From Empedobacter sedimenti (GTDB lineage Bacteria; Bacteroidota; Bacteroidia; Flavobacteriales; Weeksellaceae): a stretch of 64,000 nucleotides of DNA. The first letter of the stretch is position 1, and each line of letters opens with the position of its first letter. The notes under the pieces are model-generated. The model was not told the DNA's origin. It made no database searches and saw only the letters and a list, made by a program, of their open reading frames with translations. Made by a program: the position numbers and the translations under genes. Below, piece by piece: positions 34,000-43,262 of this stretch. The DNA is taken from assembly GCF_030005555.1 (NCBI RefSeq), contig NZ_JASCQG010000014.1, positions 40,605 through 104,604 on the forward strand, written 5' to 3'.

Positions 34000-35071
34000 C
34001 TTGTTGGATTTTAAATTTTAATTTGACAATTTTTCCATTTTTGCTTTCAGATTCAATCAAAGAGAAGTTCTTCAACGAAGTTGTTGGCATTGTAACTAAA
34101 TTAATATATTGTTGTTTTGATAAAATCTCTACACCAAAAAAATCATTATCATAAACTTGATAAATCAACGCATTATCCGCAATCATCTGATTAAGCTTCG
34201 AAATTCGTTGTTTCAAATCTTTTGCAGAATTAGAGTAATAATAAAGCATAATTTTATAATCATCTGGCTCTAACAAAAGCTTTTCGGGCTGATTATATTG
34301 ATGTAAATTAACCTTAAAGGTATCTTGTTTATAATAAGGCGAACTCACAAACATTTTGATAGTATCTTTTTGCGACTCAAACTTTATACATCCCGTTTTG
34401 GTCGTTAAATACAAAGGCGTAAAACCATCTCTTATTATCGTCACCTCAACAGAATTGGTCACTGCCTTTTGCCTGTCTGAGTCTACGAAACAAAACTCGT
34501 AATCTTTTTTATCAAAAAATGAATAATAAACTCCAGCTCCTATTCCACTAACCAAAACGACTGCCGATGTAATCATCGAAATAAGTTTTAGCTTCACTTT
34601 AGATTTTGGCTTCGCTTCAATCGGCTTTTCTACTACATCATCTGTACTTGTAAATGGCTCAACTTCTGGAGGAGTTTCTGTCTGAATTTCTTCAGACGGA
34701 CTATATTTCGGTAGATTATTTTCAGTTTCTTCTGCTTCAATTGTCGATTCTTCTGCTTTTTTAACACCAAAATGCTCATTCTTCTGAATCTGAACAAAAT
34801 GTGCCCAATTTTTAAAACCACAATATTGCGCTAATAAATTAAGCATATCAATTCGTGGAAGCTTCTTAAAATCTGACTTAAAATACGTATAAAACCACTT
34901 TTCACTAACTGTAGAGCGGGTTTTATTAAATAAATCGTCTTGAAAAGAGGTTATTTCTTGCCCCTTCCAATCAGAGATATTATCGGATTGAGCAGAATTT
35001 TCTTCTAAAAATCGATTCGCAATCGATTTTTTCAGAATTTCGAAAATTTCTATATCTGTAAATTTGCTCAA
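33983..35071 (-). CDS. Hypothetical single-span membrane protein
   Basis: The 362-residue protein has three parts. A cytoplasmic N-terminal domain with KLPRIDMLNLLAQYCGFKNW near residue 75 is followed by an acidic, proline-rich linker. Next is one membrane helix at about residues 162-184 and a C-terminal domain of some 175 residues outside the membrane. Proteins with the N-terminal block are common in Flavobacteriia, but I know of no assigned function. The only possible start is a TTG, since an in-frame stop lies two codons before it. It is coupled to the lipoprotein gene. Confidence 0.7.
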   Translation of the reverse strand: MSKFTDIEIFEILKKSIANRFLEENSAQSDNISDWKGQEITSFQDDLFNKTRSTVSEKWFYTYFKSDFKKLPRIDMLNLLAQYCGFKNWAHFVQIQKNEHFGVKKAEESTIEAEETENNLPKYSPSEEIQTETPPEVEPFTSTDDVVEKPIEAKPKSKVKLKLISMITSAVVLVSGIGAGVYYSFFDKKDYEFCFVDSDRQKAVTNSVEVTIIRDGFTPLYLTTKTGCIKFESQKDTIKMFVSSPYYKQDTFKVNLHQYNQPEKLLLEPDDYKIMLYYYSNSAKDLKQRISKLNQMIADNALIYQVYDNDFFGVEILSKQQYINLVTMPTTSLKNFSLIESESKNGKIVKLKFKIQQDENDK

Positions 35072-35378
35072 AAATTAAAATTTAAATGATTGGTTATCAG
35101 TTTTTTGTAAAATAAAAACGATTTTACAATTTGTATTAAAATACATCTACAAATAAAATAATTTTTTTGATAAGATGCGTTGTATTTCTTTATTAATGAT
35201 GTTTTTGATCATTTATTGTGTTGTAAAACTTTTGTTGATTATTTGCAAGATTGATTACAACAATCTTACAACTATTTTGCCTAGAAAAACTTTGATGTCA
35301 GCCTAACTTTGACTTAACAAAATGATTGAAAAATCAACAAAAATTAAAATCAATTAAAACATTTAAAAAATTAAAGTT
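35072..35378. other. 307-base divergent intergenic region
   Basis: No gene is seen. The region separates two divergent units. It holds a perfect 7-bp hairpin (AAGATTG / CAATCTT, 35247-35267), then TTTG at 35276-35279 and TAACTTTG at 35304-35311. The last is a likely -7 element for the small lipoprotein pair, though the 24-base spacing is long. The hairpin could be an operator. Confidence 0.5.
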
Positions 35379-35636
35379 ATGAAAAAATTAGCATTAAACG
35401 TAATCGTATTAGGAGTAATCGGAACTGCATTTGGTTTAACATCTTGTAATTTATTTGGATCGAAAGAAACAAAAACTGAAACAGAAGTAAAAAATGATAC
35501 AATTACAACAATCGAAGATTCAGTAAAAATTGATTCTGTAGGTAAAGATTCAATTGTAATCAAAGATTCTGCAGTTGTAAAAGAAACTCCAGTAAAAGTT
35601 GAAACTACAACAACTACAACAACTGAGAAAAAATAA
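35379..35636 (+). CDS. Small Thr/Lys/Asp-rich lipoprotein
   Basis: The 85-residue precursor has a lipoprotein signal (MKKLALNVIVLGVIGTAFGL) with Cys at residue 23. The mature part is low-complexity and rich in Thr, Lys, Val and Asp, with the repeated unit KDS(I/A) and a Thr run near the end. No fold is expected. It is the first of a pair with the gene 30 bases downstream, whose product has the same design. The role may be a surface or periplasmic spacer, but this is a guess. Confidence 0.65.
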   Translation: MKKLALNVIVLGVIGTAFGLTSCNLFGSKETKTETEVKNDTITTIEDSVKIDSVGKDSIVIKDSAVVKETPVKVETTTTTTTEKK

Positions 35637-35666
35637 TTAGTACAAAATTAAACAATACATTATCAA

Positions 35667-35888
35667 ATGAAAAAATTAGCGTTTTTCGCTCTTGTAGCGA
35701 TTTCATTCACGGCAATATCTTGTAAACAAGAACCAACAAAAGTTGGTGAGCCAACAACAGTTGTTGAAGATTCTGCAATTGTAGAGAAAACTGAAATTCC
35801 GGCAGCGGATTCTGTAGAAGGTGTAACAAAAGATTCTGCAAAAACAGTAAAACCTGTTGACACAAAAACAGCCCCTACAACGAAATAA
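35667..35888 (+). CDS. Small Thr/Lys/Asp-rich lipoprotein (paralogue)
   Basis: The 73-residue precursor has a lipoprotein signal with Cys at residue 19 (FTAISC). The mature part shares the Val-Glu-Asp-Ser-Ala and Lys-Asp-Ser-Ala units with the gene upstream. It is low in complexity and disordered by composition. The pair probably forms one transcript that ends at the hairpin at 35905-35934. Confidence 0.65.
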   Translation: MKKLAFFALVAISFTAISCKQEPTKVGEPTTVVEDSAIVEKTEIPAADSVEGVTKDSAKTVKPVDTKTAPTTK

Positions 35889-35904
35889 AACTTGAAAACT
35901 CAAT

Positions 35905-35934
35905 TAAAAAATCCGCTCATAGAGCGGATTTTTT
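35905..35934. terminator. Bidirectional terminator
   Basis: AAAAAATCCGCTC and GAGCGGATTTTTT pair around ATA. It serves the small lipoproteins and the convergent alcohol dehydrogenase. Confidence 0.92.
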
Positions 35935-35955
35935 ATGTTTATAACGATTAAATTC

Positions 35956-37005
35956 TTATGAATTTTTCAATGATTTGATATCAATTACAAAACGATATTT
36001 AACATCTGATTGTATCATACGTTCGTAAGCCTCGTTAATATTCTGAATATCGATCATCTCAACATCTGAAACAATATTGTGTTCACCACAAAAATCTAAC
36101 ATTTCTTGTGTTTCTTTGATTCCTCCGATTAATGATCCTGCAAGATTACGACGTTTCATAATCAATAATCCTCCATGAATGGCATCTAAAGGTTCTACAG
36201 CACCCACCATACACATTGTTTTATCTAATTTCAATAATTGTAAGTAAGGATTAACCTCGTGTTTCACAGGAATTGTATTCAATAAAAAATCGAACGAATT
36301 TGTATGCGCTTTCATTTGTTCAGCATCTTTAGAAATTAAAACCTCATCGGCTCCAAGTTTTTTTGCATCTTCACCTTTTGATTCTGAAGTTGTAATCATC
36401 ACTACATGTGCACCCATAGCTTTTGCAAACTTAACGCCCATGTGACCAAGTCCTCCAAGTCCAACAATTCCTACTTTATCGCCAGCTTTTACGTTCCAAT
36501 GACGCAAAGGCGACCAAGTTGTAATTCCTGCACACAACAATGGAGCAGCAGCTTTAACATCAATATTTTCTGGAACTGTTAATACGAAATTTTCTTCAAC
36601 AACTATGTTTTCTGAATATCCTCCGTAAGTTACTCCTCCATATTTAGAGTTTTTAGAATTGTATGTTCCTGTAAAACCATTTTCACAATATTGCTCGATT
36701 CCTTCGTCGCAAGAAGAACAATGTTGGCAAGATTCTACCATACATCCTACTCCAACCAAATCTCCAACTTTGAATTTCGTTACTTCTGAACCAACTTCTA
36801 ATACTCGACCGATAATTTCGTGCCCAGGAACAACTGGATAACTTGGTTTTCCCCAATCTCCTTTAGCAGTATGAATATCACTGTGGCAAACACCACAATA
36901 CTCAATATCTATAAAAACGTCTTTCGCGTGTAAATGTCTACGTTCTATTGTGTGTAGCGTTAATGGATCAGTTTCATTAAACGCAGCATATGTTTTTGTA
37001 CTCAT
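35956..37005 (-). CDS. Zinc-dependent NAD(P)-alcohol dehydrogenase (YahK/CAD type)
   Basis: The 349-residue cytoplasmic enzyme has the catalytic zinc site CGVCHSDIH near residue 37 and GHE near 63. The structural zinc site is CQHCSSCDEGIEQYC near 95, and the cofactor motif GLGGLGHMGVKFAKAMG is near 178. It belongs to the medium-chain group that includes YahK and cinnamyl-alcohol dehydrogenases, which reduce a broad range of aldehydes, usually with NADPH. The substrate is unknown. Confidence 0.92.
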   Translation of the reverse strand: MSTKTYAAFNETDPLTLHTIERRHLHAKDVFIDIEYCGVCHSDIHTAKGDWGKPSYPVVPGHEIIGRVLEVGSEVTKFKVGDLVGVGCMVESCQHCSSCDEGIEQYCENGFTGTYNSKNSKYGGVTYGGYSENIVVEENFVLTVPENIDVKAAAPLLCAGITTWSPLRHWNVKAGDKVGIVGLGGLGHMGVKFAKAMGAHVVMITTSESKGEDAKKLGADEVLISKDAEQMKAHTNSFDFLLNTIPVKHEVNPYLQLLKLDKTMCMVGAVEPLDAIHGGLLIMKRRNLAGSLIGGIKETQEMLDFCGEHNIVSDVEMIDIQNINEAYERMIQSDVKYRFVIDIKSLKNS

Positions 37006-37036
37006 AATTTACAATTTTTGATATTATAAAATTAAA

Positions 37037-37064
37037 AAATCCATCTGAATTATCAGATGGATTT
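37037..37064 (-). terminator. Terminator after prolyl oligopeptidase
   Basis: ATCCATCTGA and TCAGATGGAT pair around ATTA, with T residues following on the minus strand. It separates the peptidase from the alcohol dehydrogenase. Confidence 0.85.
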
Positions 37065-37083
37065 TGAATGAATTAAATTATAA

Positions 37084-39198
37084 TTATTTCAATTTTTTGA
37101 TTCCCATGTTCCATAAAGTGAATGCATACTTATCAGCTGTTTCATTGATTACAACTTCTGTAGAACGACCAGCTCCGTGACCAGCTTTTGTTTCAATTCT
37201 GATTAAAACTGGATTTTCACACGCTTGTTTCGCTTGTAAATTTGCCGCAAACTTGTACGAGTGCGCAGGAACTACACGATCATCATGATCTCCTGTCGTT
37301 ACTAATGTCGCAGGGTAACATGTTCCTTCTTTTACGTTGTGAACTGGCGAATATCCTTTCAAATACTCAAACATTTCTTTGCTATCATCAGCAGTTCCGT
37401 AATCATAACCCCAACCTGCACCAGCAGTAAACGTATGATAACGTAACATATCTAAAACACCAACCGCAGGCAATGCAACTTTCGCTATTTTTGGATTAAT
37501 TGTTTCTGTTGCTCCAACTAATAAACCTCCGTTAGATCCTCCTGATAATGCAGTAAAATCTGGCGAAGTGTAATTATTCTTTTGTAAATATTCTGCAGCA
37601 GCAATGAAATCATTAAAAACATTCAATTTATTGAATTGACGCCCTCCATCGTGCCATTTTTTACCATATTCTCCACCTCCACGTAGGTTTGGAACAGCGT
37701 AAACTCCACCATTTTCAATCCAAGCAGCAGTTGCTGGGCTAAATCCTGGTGTTAAACTAATATTGAACCCTCCGTATCCATAAACGATTGTAGGATTTTT
37801 ACCATTTTTCTTCAATCCTTTTTTGTACGTAATAATCATCGGAACTTTTGTTCCATCTTTTGACGTATAAAAAACTTGTTCAGAAACGTAGTCATCCGAA
37901 TTAAATTTCACATTTGGTTTAATGTAAACATCCGAAGAACCCGTTTCTACATTGTATTTGTAACTTGTAGATGGTGTAATATAGTTTGAAAATCCGAAAT
38001 AGATTTCTTTCTCTGATTTTTTTCCTCCAAATCCTGATGCAGAACCAACTCCAGGCAATGTAATTTGACGAACTTTAGAGCCATCGTATTTATATTGATC
38101 TACAACCGAAATTGCATCTTTTAAGTATTTAGCAAATAAATAACCTCCTCCTGTAGAAACAGATAATACATTTTCAGTTTCTGGAATAACTGTTTTCCAA
38201 GCAGTTTCGCTCAAATCAGAAATAGTTGCTTTAACTACTTTATTGTTTGGCGCTTTGTTATTTGTAAAAATGTAGAAAGTCTCTCCATCATTATCAATCA
38301 CAGAAGTACTTGTATTAAAATTATTCACAATCGTTTTGATTGGGCTATTAGCTTGAGATAAATCTTGGAAATACAACTCATTTCCCGTTGTTGTATTCGC
38401 TGCAGAAATAATCAAGAAACGCTCATCATCTGTCAAATACGCACCAACATATCGGCGAGGCGTTTCTGCTCCACCAAAAATCAATTGATCTTTTTTCTGA
38501 GCCGTTCCTAATTTGTGGTAATATAATTTGTGCTGATCTGTTTTTTCTGATAATTCAGATCCTTTTGGTTTATCATAAGACGAATAATAGAAACCGTCGT
38601 TTCCTTTCCAAGCTGTTCCAGAGAATTTAACATCAATCAATGTTTCTCCAACTTGTGTTTTATCTTTTGCGTTAAGAACAATTACTTTTCTCCAATCCGA
38701 TCCACCTTCAGAAATAGAATATGCAACTAAGCTTCCATCTTTAGAAAAACTAACATCTGCCAAAGAAACTGAACCATCTTTTGAGAATTTATTCGGATCT
38801 AAAAAAACTTCTTCTGCTCCATTTTCGCCTAATTTGCGATACAAAACAGAGTGTTGTTGTAAACCATCATTTTTGTAATAATACGTATAATCTCCTTCTT
38901 TGAATGGCGTCGAAATTTTTTCGTAATTCCAGATATCTGTCAACGATTTTTTTAATTGCGTACGTAACGGAATTTCATTCAAATAAGCGTACGTTGCTTT
39001 ATTTTGCTCAATCACCCATTTCTTTGTATCTTCAGCTAAATCGTCTTCTAGCCAACGATATGGATCCTTAACTTCTTCTCCAAAATACGTATCAGTATGA
39101 TCTATTTTCTTCGTATCAGGATATTTTTTTTTATAACTCTGTGCATTTACTCCAACCATAAGCGCTACGTTTAATAAAACAAAAGCAGTTTTTTTCAT
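37084..39198 (-). CDS. Prolyl oligopeptidase, S9A family, exported
   Basis: The enzyme cleaves after proline in short peptides. The 704-residue protein has a signal peptide (to about residue 19, GVNAQ), a beta-propeller starting after DPYRWLEDD, and the alpha/beta-hydrolase domain. The serine nucleophile lies in ALSGGSNGGLLVGA near residue 548, the Asp in TGDHDDRVVP and the His in KAGHGAGR. It probably acts in the periplasm in peptide use, alongside the S9 peptidase at 51944. Confidence 0.93.
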   Translation of the reverse strand: MKKTAFVLLNVALMVGVNAQSYKKKYPDTKKIDHTDTYFGEEVKDPYRWLEDDLAEDTKKWVIEQNKATYAYLNEIPLRTQLKKSLTDIWNYEKISTPFKEGDYTYYYKNDGLQQHSVLYRKLGENGAEEVFLDPNKFSKDGSVSLADVSFSKDGSLVAYSISEGGSDWRKVIVLNAKDKTQVGETLIDVKFSGTAWKGNDGFYYSSYDKPKGSELSEKTDQHKLYYHKLGTAQKKDQLIFGGAETPRRYVGAYLTDDERFLIISAANTTTGNELYFQDLSQANSPIKTIVNNFNTSTSVIDNDGETFYIFTNNKAPNNKVVKATISDLSETAWKTVIPETENVLSVSTGGGYLFAKYLKDAISVVDQYKYDGSKVRQITLPGVGSASGFGGKKSEKEIYFGFSNYITPSTSYKYNVETGSSDVYIKPNVKFNSDDYVSEQVFYTSKDGTKVPMIITYKKGLKKNGKNPTIVYGYGGFNISLTPGFSPATAAWIENGGVYAVPNLRGGGEYGKKWHDGGRQFNKLNVFNDFIAAAEYLQKNNYTSPDFTALSGGSNGGLLVGATETINPKIAKVALPAVGVLDMLRYHTFTAGAGWGYDYGTADDSKEMFEYLKGYSPVHNVKEGTCYPATLVTTGDHDDRVVPAHSYKFAANLQAKQACENPVLIRIETKAGHGAGRSTEVVINETADKYAFTLWNMGIKKLK

Positions 39199-39399
39199 TT
39201 CTTGATGTTTTTAGCAGTTTTTGTAAAGATAATAAATCAATTGAATAATTATATTTCTTAAAAAATGATTTACATTTGCAAAACGAAATCCTCTCAGATT
39301 TTAATTGAAATGAATACTTAACACTTCGCGGCAACTTAACGTTTAATTCATTTTAGTTTAAAAATTTATCAATTATTTTTAATTTTTAAAACCTAAAAA

Positions 39400-40824
39400 A
39401 TGACTGTAGAAAAATCTTTAACAGCCAAAATTGGGTCTATTTTCTCGTTGATAAAACAATCTTTTTCAAGCGAAAACTTAGATTTAACCGCGATGCCAAT
39501 CAAAAAATCTGTATTTCTACTTGCTATTCCGATGATGTTCGAAATGGTAATGGAATCTGTCTTTGCATTGGTCGATTTATATTTCGTTGGACATCTAAAA
39601 GAAAGCGCCTACGCCATACAGACTGTAGGTCTTACCGAATCTTTATTGACAATTGTGTATTCAATTTCGATTGGAATAAGTATGGCTGCAACCGCTATTA
39701 TTGCTCGACGAATAGGAGAAAAGAAACCACTAAAAGCATCAGAAAGTGCGGCACAAGCTATTTTACTTTCTGTTATCATTACAATCATTCTAAGCATTTT
39801 TGGATTTATTTATTCAAAAGATTTATTAATTTGGATGGGATCAACAGAACAAGCTGCCGAATATGGTAAAAACTTTACCAAAATTATGATGGTAAGTTGC
39901 TTAAGTATTGTTCTACTTTTCTTAATTAATGGAATTTTCAGAGGAGCTGGAAATGCTGCAATTGCCATGAAAAGTCTGTGGCTTGCTAATATTATTAACA
40001 TTATTCTTTGTCCAATATTAATTCGTGGATGGTTTCATTTTCCTGCAATGGGGTTGGAAGGAGCTGCATTAGCAACAGCGATTGGTAGAAGTTGTGGTGT
40101 GGTTTATCAATTGTATTGTTTAACAAAAAGCAATTCTTTGATTCAAATCAAATTAGATTATTTTCTTCCAAAATTAAAACTCATTACAAACATTGTGAAA
40201 ATTGCTGTTCCGGCAATTTTACAATATATCGTTGCAAGTTGTAGTTGGATTATTTTGGCTAGAATCGTAGCACAAACTGGTGGAGAAATTGCTTCGTCTG
40301 GTTATCAAACAGCTTTACGATTGATGATGTTTTTTATGTTACCAGCGTGGGGTTTAAGCAATGCTGCTGCAACCTTGGTTGGGCAAAATTTAGGAAATAA
40401 TGATCCCGAAAAAGCTTCAAAATCAGTAATGATGACAATGAAATTTAACATCATTTATATGATCATTGTAAGTGTAATTTTTTACAGCTTAAGTAATTAT
40501 TTAGTCTCAATTTTTACAACAGAAGCGCATATCAAAATTGTTGCAAAAGAAGGAATGTATATTTTGGCAAGTGGATTTGTACTTTATGCTATTGGAATGG
40601 TAATGATGAATGCATTTAATGGAGCTGGTGATACAATGACGCCAACGTTGATTAATTTAGTTGGTTTTTGGTTGTTCCAAATTCCTTTGGCTTATGTATT
40701 ATCTTATCATTTCAACTTAAAAGAAGAAGGTGTTTTTATTGCAATTCCAATCGCAGAAGCTTTTATTGCAATGCTGGCTTTCATCTTATTTCGTAGAGGA
40801 AAATGGAAACTAAAAAAAGTATAA
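39400..40824 (+). CDS. MATE-family efflux transporter
   Basis: The 474-residue inner-membrane protein has about twelve membrane helices in two similar halves. It contains MATE hallmarks such as IPMMFEMVMESVFALVDLYF near residue 40, FRGAGNAA near 185, and FNGAGDTMTPTLI near 407. MATE proteins expel cationic drugs and metabolites using Na+ or H+. The substrate is unknown. It is a single gene. Confidence 0.92.
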   Translation: MTVEKSLTAKIGSIFSLIKQSFSSENLDLTAMPIKKSVFLLAIPMMFEMVMESVFALVDLYFVGHLKESAYAIQTVGLTESLLTIVYSISIGISMAATAIIARRIGEKKPLKASESAAQAILLSVIITIILSIFGFIYSKDLLIWMGSTEQAAEYGKNFTKIMMVSCLSIVLLFLINGIFRGAGNAAIAMKSLWLANIINIILCPILIRGWFHFPAMGLEGAALATAIGRSCGVVYQLYCLTKSNSLIQIKLDYFLPKLKLITNIVKIAVPAILQYIVASCSWIILARIVAQTGGEIASSGYQTALRLMMFFMLPAWGLSNAAATLVGQNLGNNDPEKASKSVMMTMKFNIIYMIIVSVIFYSLSNYLVSIFTTEAHIKIVAKEGMYILASGFVLYAIGMVMMNAFNGAGDTMTPTLINLVGFWLFQIPLAYVLSYHFNLKEEGVFIAIPIAEAFIAMLAFILFRRGKWKLKKV

Positions 40825-40852
40825 AAAAAATCGCTCAATGAGCGATTTTTTT
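40823..40852. terminator. Bidirectional terminator
   Basis: ATCGCTCA and TGAGCGAT with long A and T runs end the MATE gene and the convergent DUF2480 gene. The T run reaches into the last codons of the latter. Confidence 0.92.
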
Positions 40853-41360
40853 ATTTCTTCTTTTTATACAAAGGTACTGTACTACAAGCTTCACCAAACA
40901 TTAACGAACTTACAATTGGTTGTAAACGTTCAATTAACTGAATGTAAGCAGAATCTGGAACAGGTTTATGCGAACAACCTTTCACAATAATTTTTCCGTC
41001 TATATACTCATCGTAAGGCAAATGATCTACAATTTCGGTGTACAAAATCATATCCAAATCCTTCAAATCTCCATGTACTACTCGTTTTGCAACTGGTGCT
41101 AAATAAGTTGAAACCAATAAATATGCCCAAGAAGGTACAATTGCATCTGCTGTACACGTAATTGCCACATATTTATCTTGATATTGCGACCAATCATGAT
41201 TCTTCAAATTCTCTCTGAAATCTTTTTCTTTCAGAATTAATTCTTCATACAACCAACTTTTCAAATCAAAAACCACACGTTCACCATCTGGATAATAATC
41301 TTGCAAATCAATTGTAACTAAACCACTTTTGGCAACTTTATTTATTATTTCGTCTGACAT
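40851..41360 (-). CDS. DUF2480-family protein
   Basis: The 169-residue cytoplasmic protein matches the DUF2480 family of Bacteroidetes, with VTIDLQDYYPDGERVVFDLK near residue 15, VAITCTADAIVPSWAYLLV in the middle, and IIVKGCSHKPVPDSAY near 123. The conserved Cys residues suggest metal or redox binding, but no function is known. It ends in a Lys run encoded by the terminator's A-rich side. Confidence 0.85.
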   Translation of the reverse strand: MSDEIINKVAKSGLVTIDLQDYYPDGERVVFDLKSWLYEELILKEKDFRENLKNHDWSQYQDKYVAITCTADAIVPSWAYLLVSTYLAPVAKRVVHGDLKDLDMILYTEIVDHLPYDEYIDGKIIVKGCSHKPVPDSAYIQLIERLQPIVSSLMFGEACSTVPLYKKKK

Positions 41361-41437
41361 TTTAATAATTTCCTAATTAGATATACGAAGTTAGAATATT
41401 TAATCGGGAATGAAAGGATTTTATAATTTCTAAAATT

Positions 41438-41445
41438 TATCTTTG
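41438..41445 (+). promoter_or_regulatory. Candidate TAnnTTTG element before lpxB
   Basis: TATCTTTG lies 21 bases before the TTG start. No -33 partner is clear. Confidence 0.45.
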
Positions 41446-41466
41446 TAGAAAGAAAATCTATTTCCA

Positions 41467-42579
41467 TTGAAATATTATATTATTGCAGGTGAAGCTTCGG
41501 GCGATTTACACGCTTCGAACTTAATGAAAGAACTGAAAAAGAAAGATCCACAAGCTGAATTTCGTTTTTGGGGTGGCGATTTAATGCAAGCTCAAGGCGG
41601 AACATTAGTGAAACATTACCGCGAATTAGCTTTCATGGGATTTGCTGAAGTTTTAATGAATTTGCGTACCATTCTTGGAAATATTTCTGTTGCCAAAAAA
41701 GATATTGAAGCATACAAACCTGATGCAGTTATTTTGGTTGATTATCCTGGATTTAATTTAAGAATTGCTGAATTCGTAAAAAATCTTGGAATCAAAGTTT
41801 ACTATTATATTTCACCACAAATTTGGGCTTGGAAAACAGGTAGAGTTCATAAAATAAAGAAAGTCGTCGATAAAATGTTCGTGATTCTTCCTTTTGAAGA
41901 AGAGTTTTATCAACGCTACGATTATAAAGTTGATTTTGTTGGAAATCCTTTGTTAGACTCTTTAAATAATCTTCCTGAAATAGATGAAGCAAAATTTAGA
42001 CGAGAAAATAATTTGGACGAAAGACCAATTATTGCACTTTTACCAGGAAGTAGAACGCAAGAGATTAAAGTAAAATTACCTTTGATGCTTTCTGTAGAAA
42101 AGGATTTTTCTGATTATCAATTTGTGGTTGCTGGAGCACCTTCTCAACCAATTGTAAATTATAAAAAAATTGCTGGAAACGATTTAAAAATTGTCGAAAA
42201 CAGAACATATGATTTATTACGCGTTTCGCACTCGGCACTTGTTACGTCTGGTACAGCGACTTTAGAAACGGCTTTATTGAAAGTGCCAGAAGTTGTTTGT
42301 TACAAAGGAAATGCTATTTCGTACGAAATTGGGAAACGTATTGTCAAAAATATTCGATTTATTTCGCTTGTTAATCTAATTATGGATAAAGAAGTTGTGA
42401 AAGAATTAATCCAATATGATTTGACCTATGAAAACATTAAACATGAATTAAATTTAATCTTAAATACGACGAAACGAGATCAAATATTGAAAGATTACGA
42501 CGAATTATATCATAAACTTGGTGGTGTTGGAGCTTCGGAAAGAACTGCAAAATTAATTGTAGAAGATTTAAACAAATAA
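41467..42579 (+). CDS. lpxB: Lipid-A-disaccharide synthase
   Basis: LpxB joins UDP-diacylglucosamine and lipid X to form the lipid A disaccharide at the inner-membrane face. The 370-residue protein has GEASGDLHASNL at the start, FMGFAEVL near residue 57, YYISPQIWAWK near 116, and LLPGSRTQEI near 192. The start codon is TTG, giving MKYYIIAGEASGD as in other LpxB proteins. No in-frame ATG is available nearby. Its usual partner surE is not adjacent. Confidence 0.94.
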   Translation: MKYYIIAGEASGDLHASNLMKELKKKDPQAEFRFWGGDLMQAQGGTLVKHYRELAFMGFAEVLMNLRTILGNISVAKKDIEAYKPDAVILVDYPGFNLRIAEFVKNLGIKVYYYISPQIWAWKTGRVHKIKKVVDKMFVILPFEEEFYQRYDYKVDFVGNPLLDSLNNLPEIDEAKFRRENNLDERPIIALLPGSRTQEIKVKLPLMLSVEKDFSDYQFVVAGAPSQPIVNYKKIAGNDLKIVENRTYDLLRVSHSALVTSGTATLETALLKVPEVVCYKGNAISYEIGKRIVKNIRFISLVNLIMDKEVVKELIQYDLTYENIKHELNLILNTTKRDQILKDYDELYHKLGGVGASERTAKLIVEDLNK

Positions 42580-42686
42580 AATTCTATCATTAGCGCAACC
42601 TTTCGAATTTTTTCCATCTTAATTAAAATATATCGATAATCTATCCAGATTATTTTAAAACCTAACTAAAGTTTACTTTTGAACAA

Positions 42687-42720
42687 AATCCTCTAAATTT
42701 ACATTTAGAGGATTCTTTTT
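42687..42720 (+). terminator. Terminator after lpxB
   Basis: AATCCTCTAAAT pairs with ATTTAGAGGATT around TTAC, followed by CTTTTT. Confidence 0.85.
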
Positions 42721-42797
42721 GAAGTCATTAAATGTTAAAATTTTTATTTTAACGCAACCATTTCACCAAAATGGACTCTTATTACAAAACAATTACA

Positions 42798-43241
42798 ATG
42801 AAATTAATGAAAGGATTAAGCATTTTTGCTTTAGTAGGATTTATGGGTTTAGCAACAACAAGTTGTTTAAATAACGATGATCAAGATTTTACACAATATG
42901 GTTTTTTTCCAACTATATCTCTTGATGTAAACCAAGATTCAATTATGCCAGTTGGTCAAACAACAAACATTCGTGTTACATATGAAAAATCAAATTCATG
43001 CCAGCAATTTGTGAACTTTAATAATTTAGATCCAAACACTGGTTTAGTTCATAAAATTGGTGTTTACGGAAGTCAAAATGCAGGAAGCGATTGTACGCAA
43101 CAAATTTCTTACGAAACAAAAACATTGAAATTTACACCTAAAACAGAAGGAAAATATACGTTGAAATTTTGGGCAGGAACAATTCCTAATACCAATACAG
43201 CGACTTACGATTCTATTGTTTTAGATATTAAAGCAAAATAA
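42798..43241 (+). CDS. Hypothetical lipoprotein
   Basis: I start this at the ATG at 42798, giving a lipoprotein signal MKLMKGLSIFALVGFMGLAT with Cys at residue 23. An earlier ATG at 42771 is also in frame. The mature part is a beta-rich domain of about 120 residues with two further Cys (SNSCQQF and GSDCTQQ) that could form a disulfide. It ends TYDSIVLDIKAK, like an immunoglobulin-type fold. It lies 21 bases before an ECF sigma gene and may belong to its operon. Function is unknown. Confidence 0.7.
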   Translation: MKLMKGLSIFALVGFMGLATTSCLNNDDQDFTQYGFFPTISLDVNQDSIMPVGQTTNIRVTYEKSNSCQQFVNFNNLDPNTGLVHKIGVYGSQNAGSDCTQQISYETKTLKFTPKTEGKYTLKFWAGTIPNTNTATYDSIVLDIKAK

Positions 43242-43262
43242 TACATAAAGTCCTAATAAGTT

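Noticed and set aside
41466..41469. An upstream ATG start for lpxB
   Set aside because: No in-frame ATG precedes the family N-terminus closely, and the TTG gives exactly the usual MKYYIIAGEASGD start.
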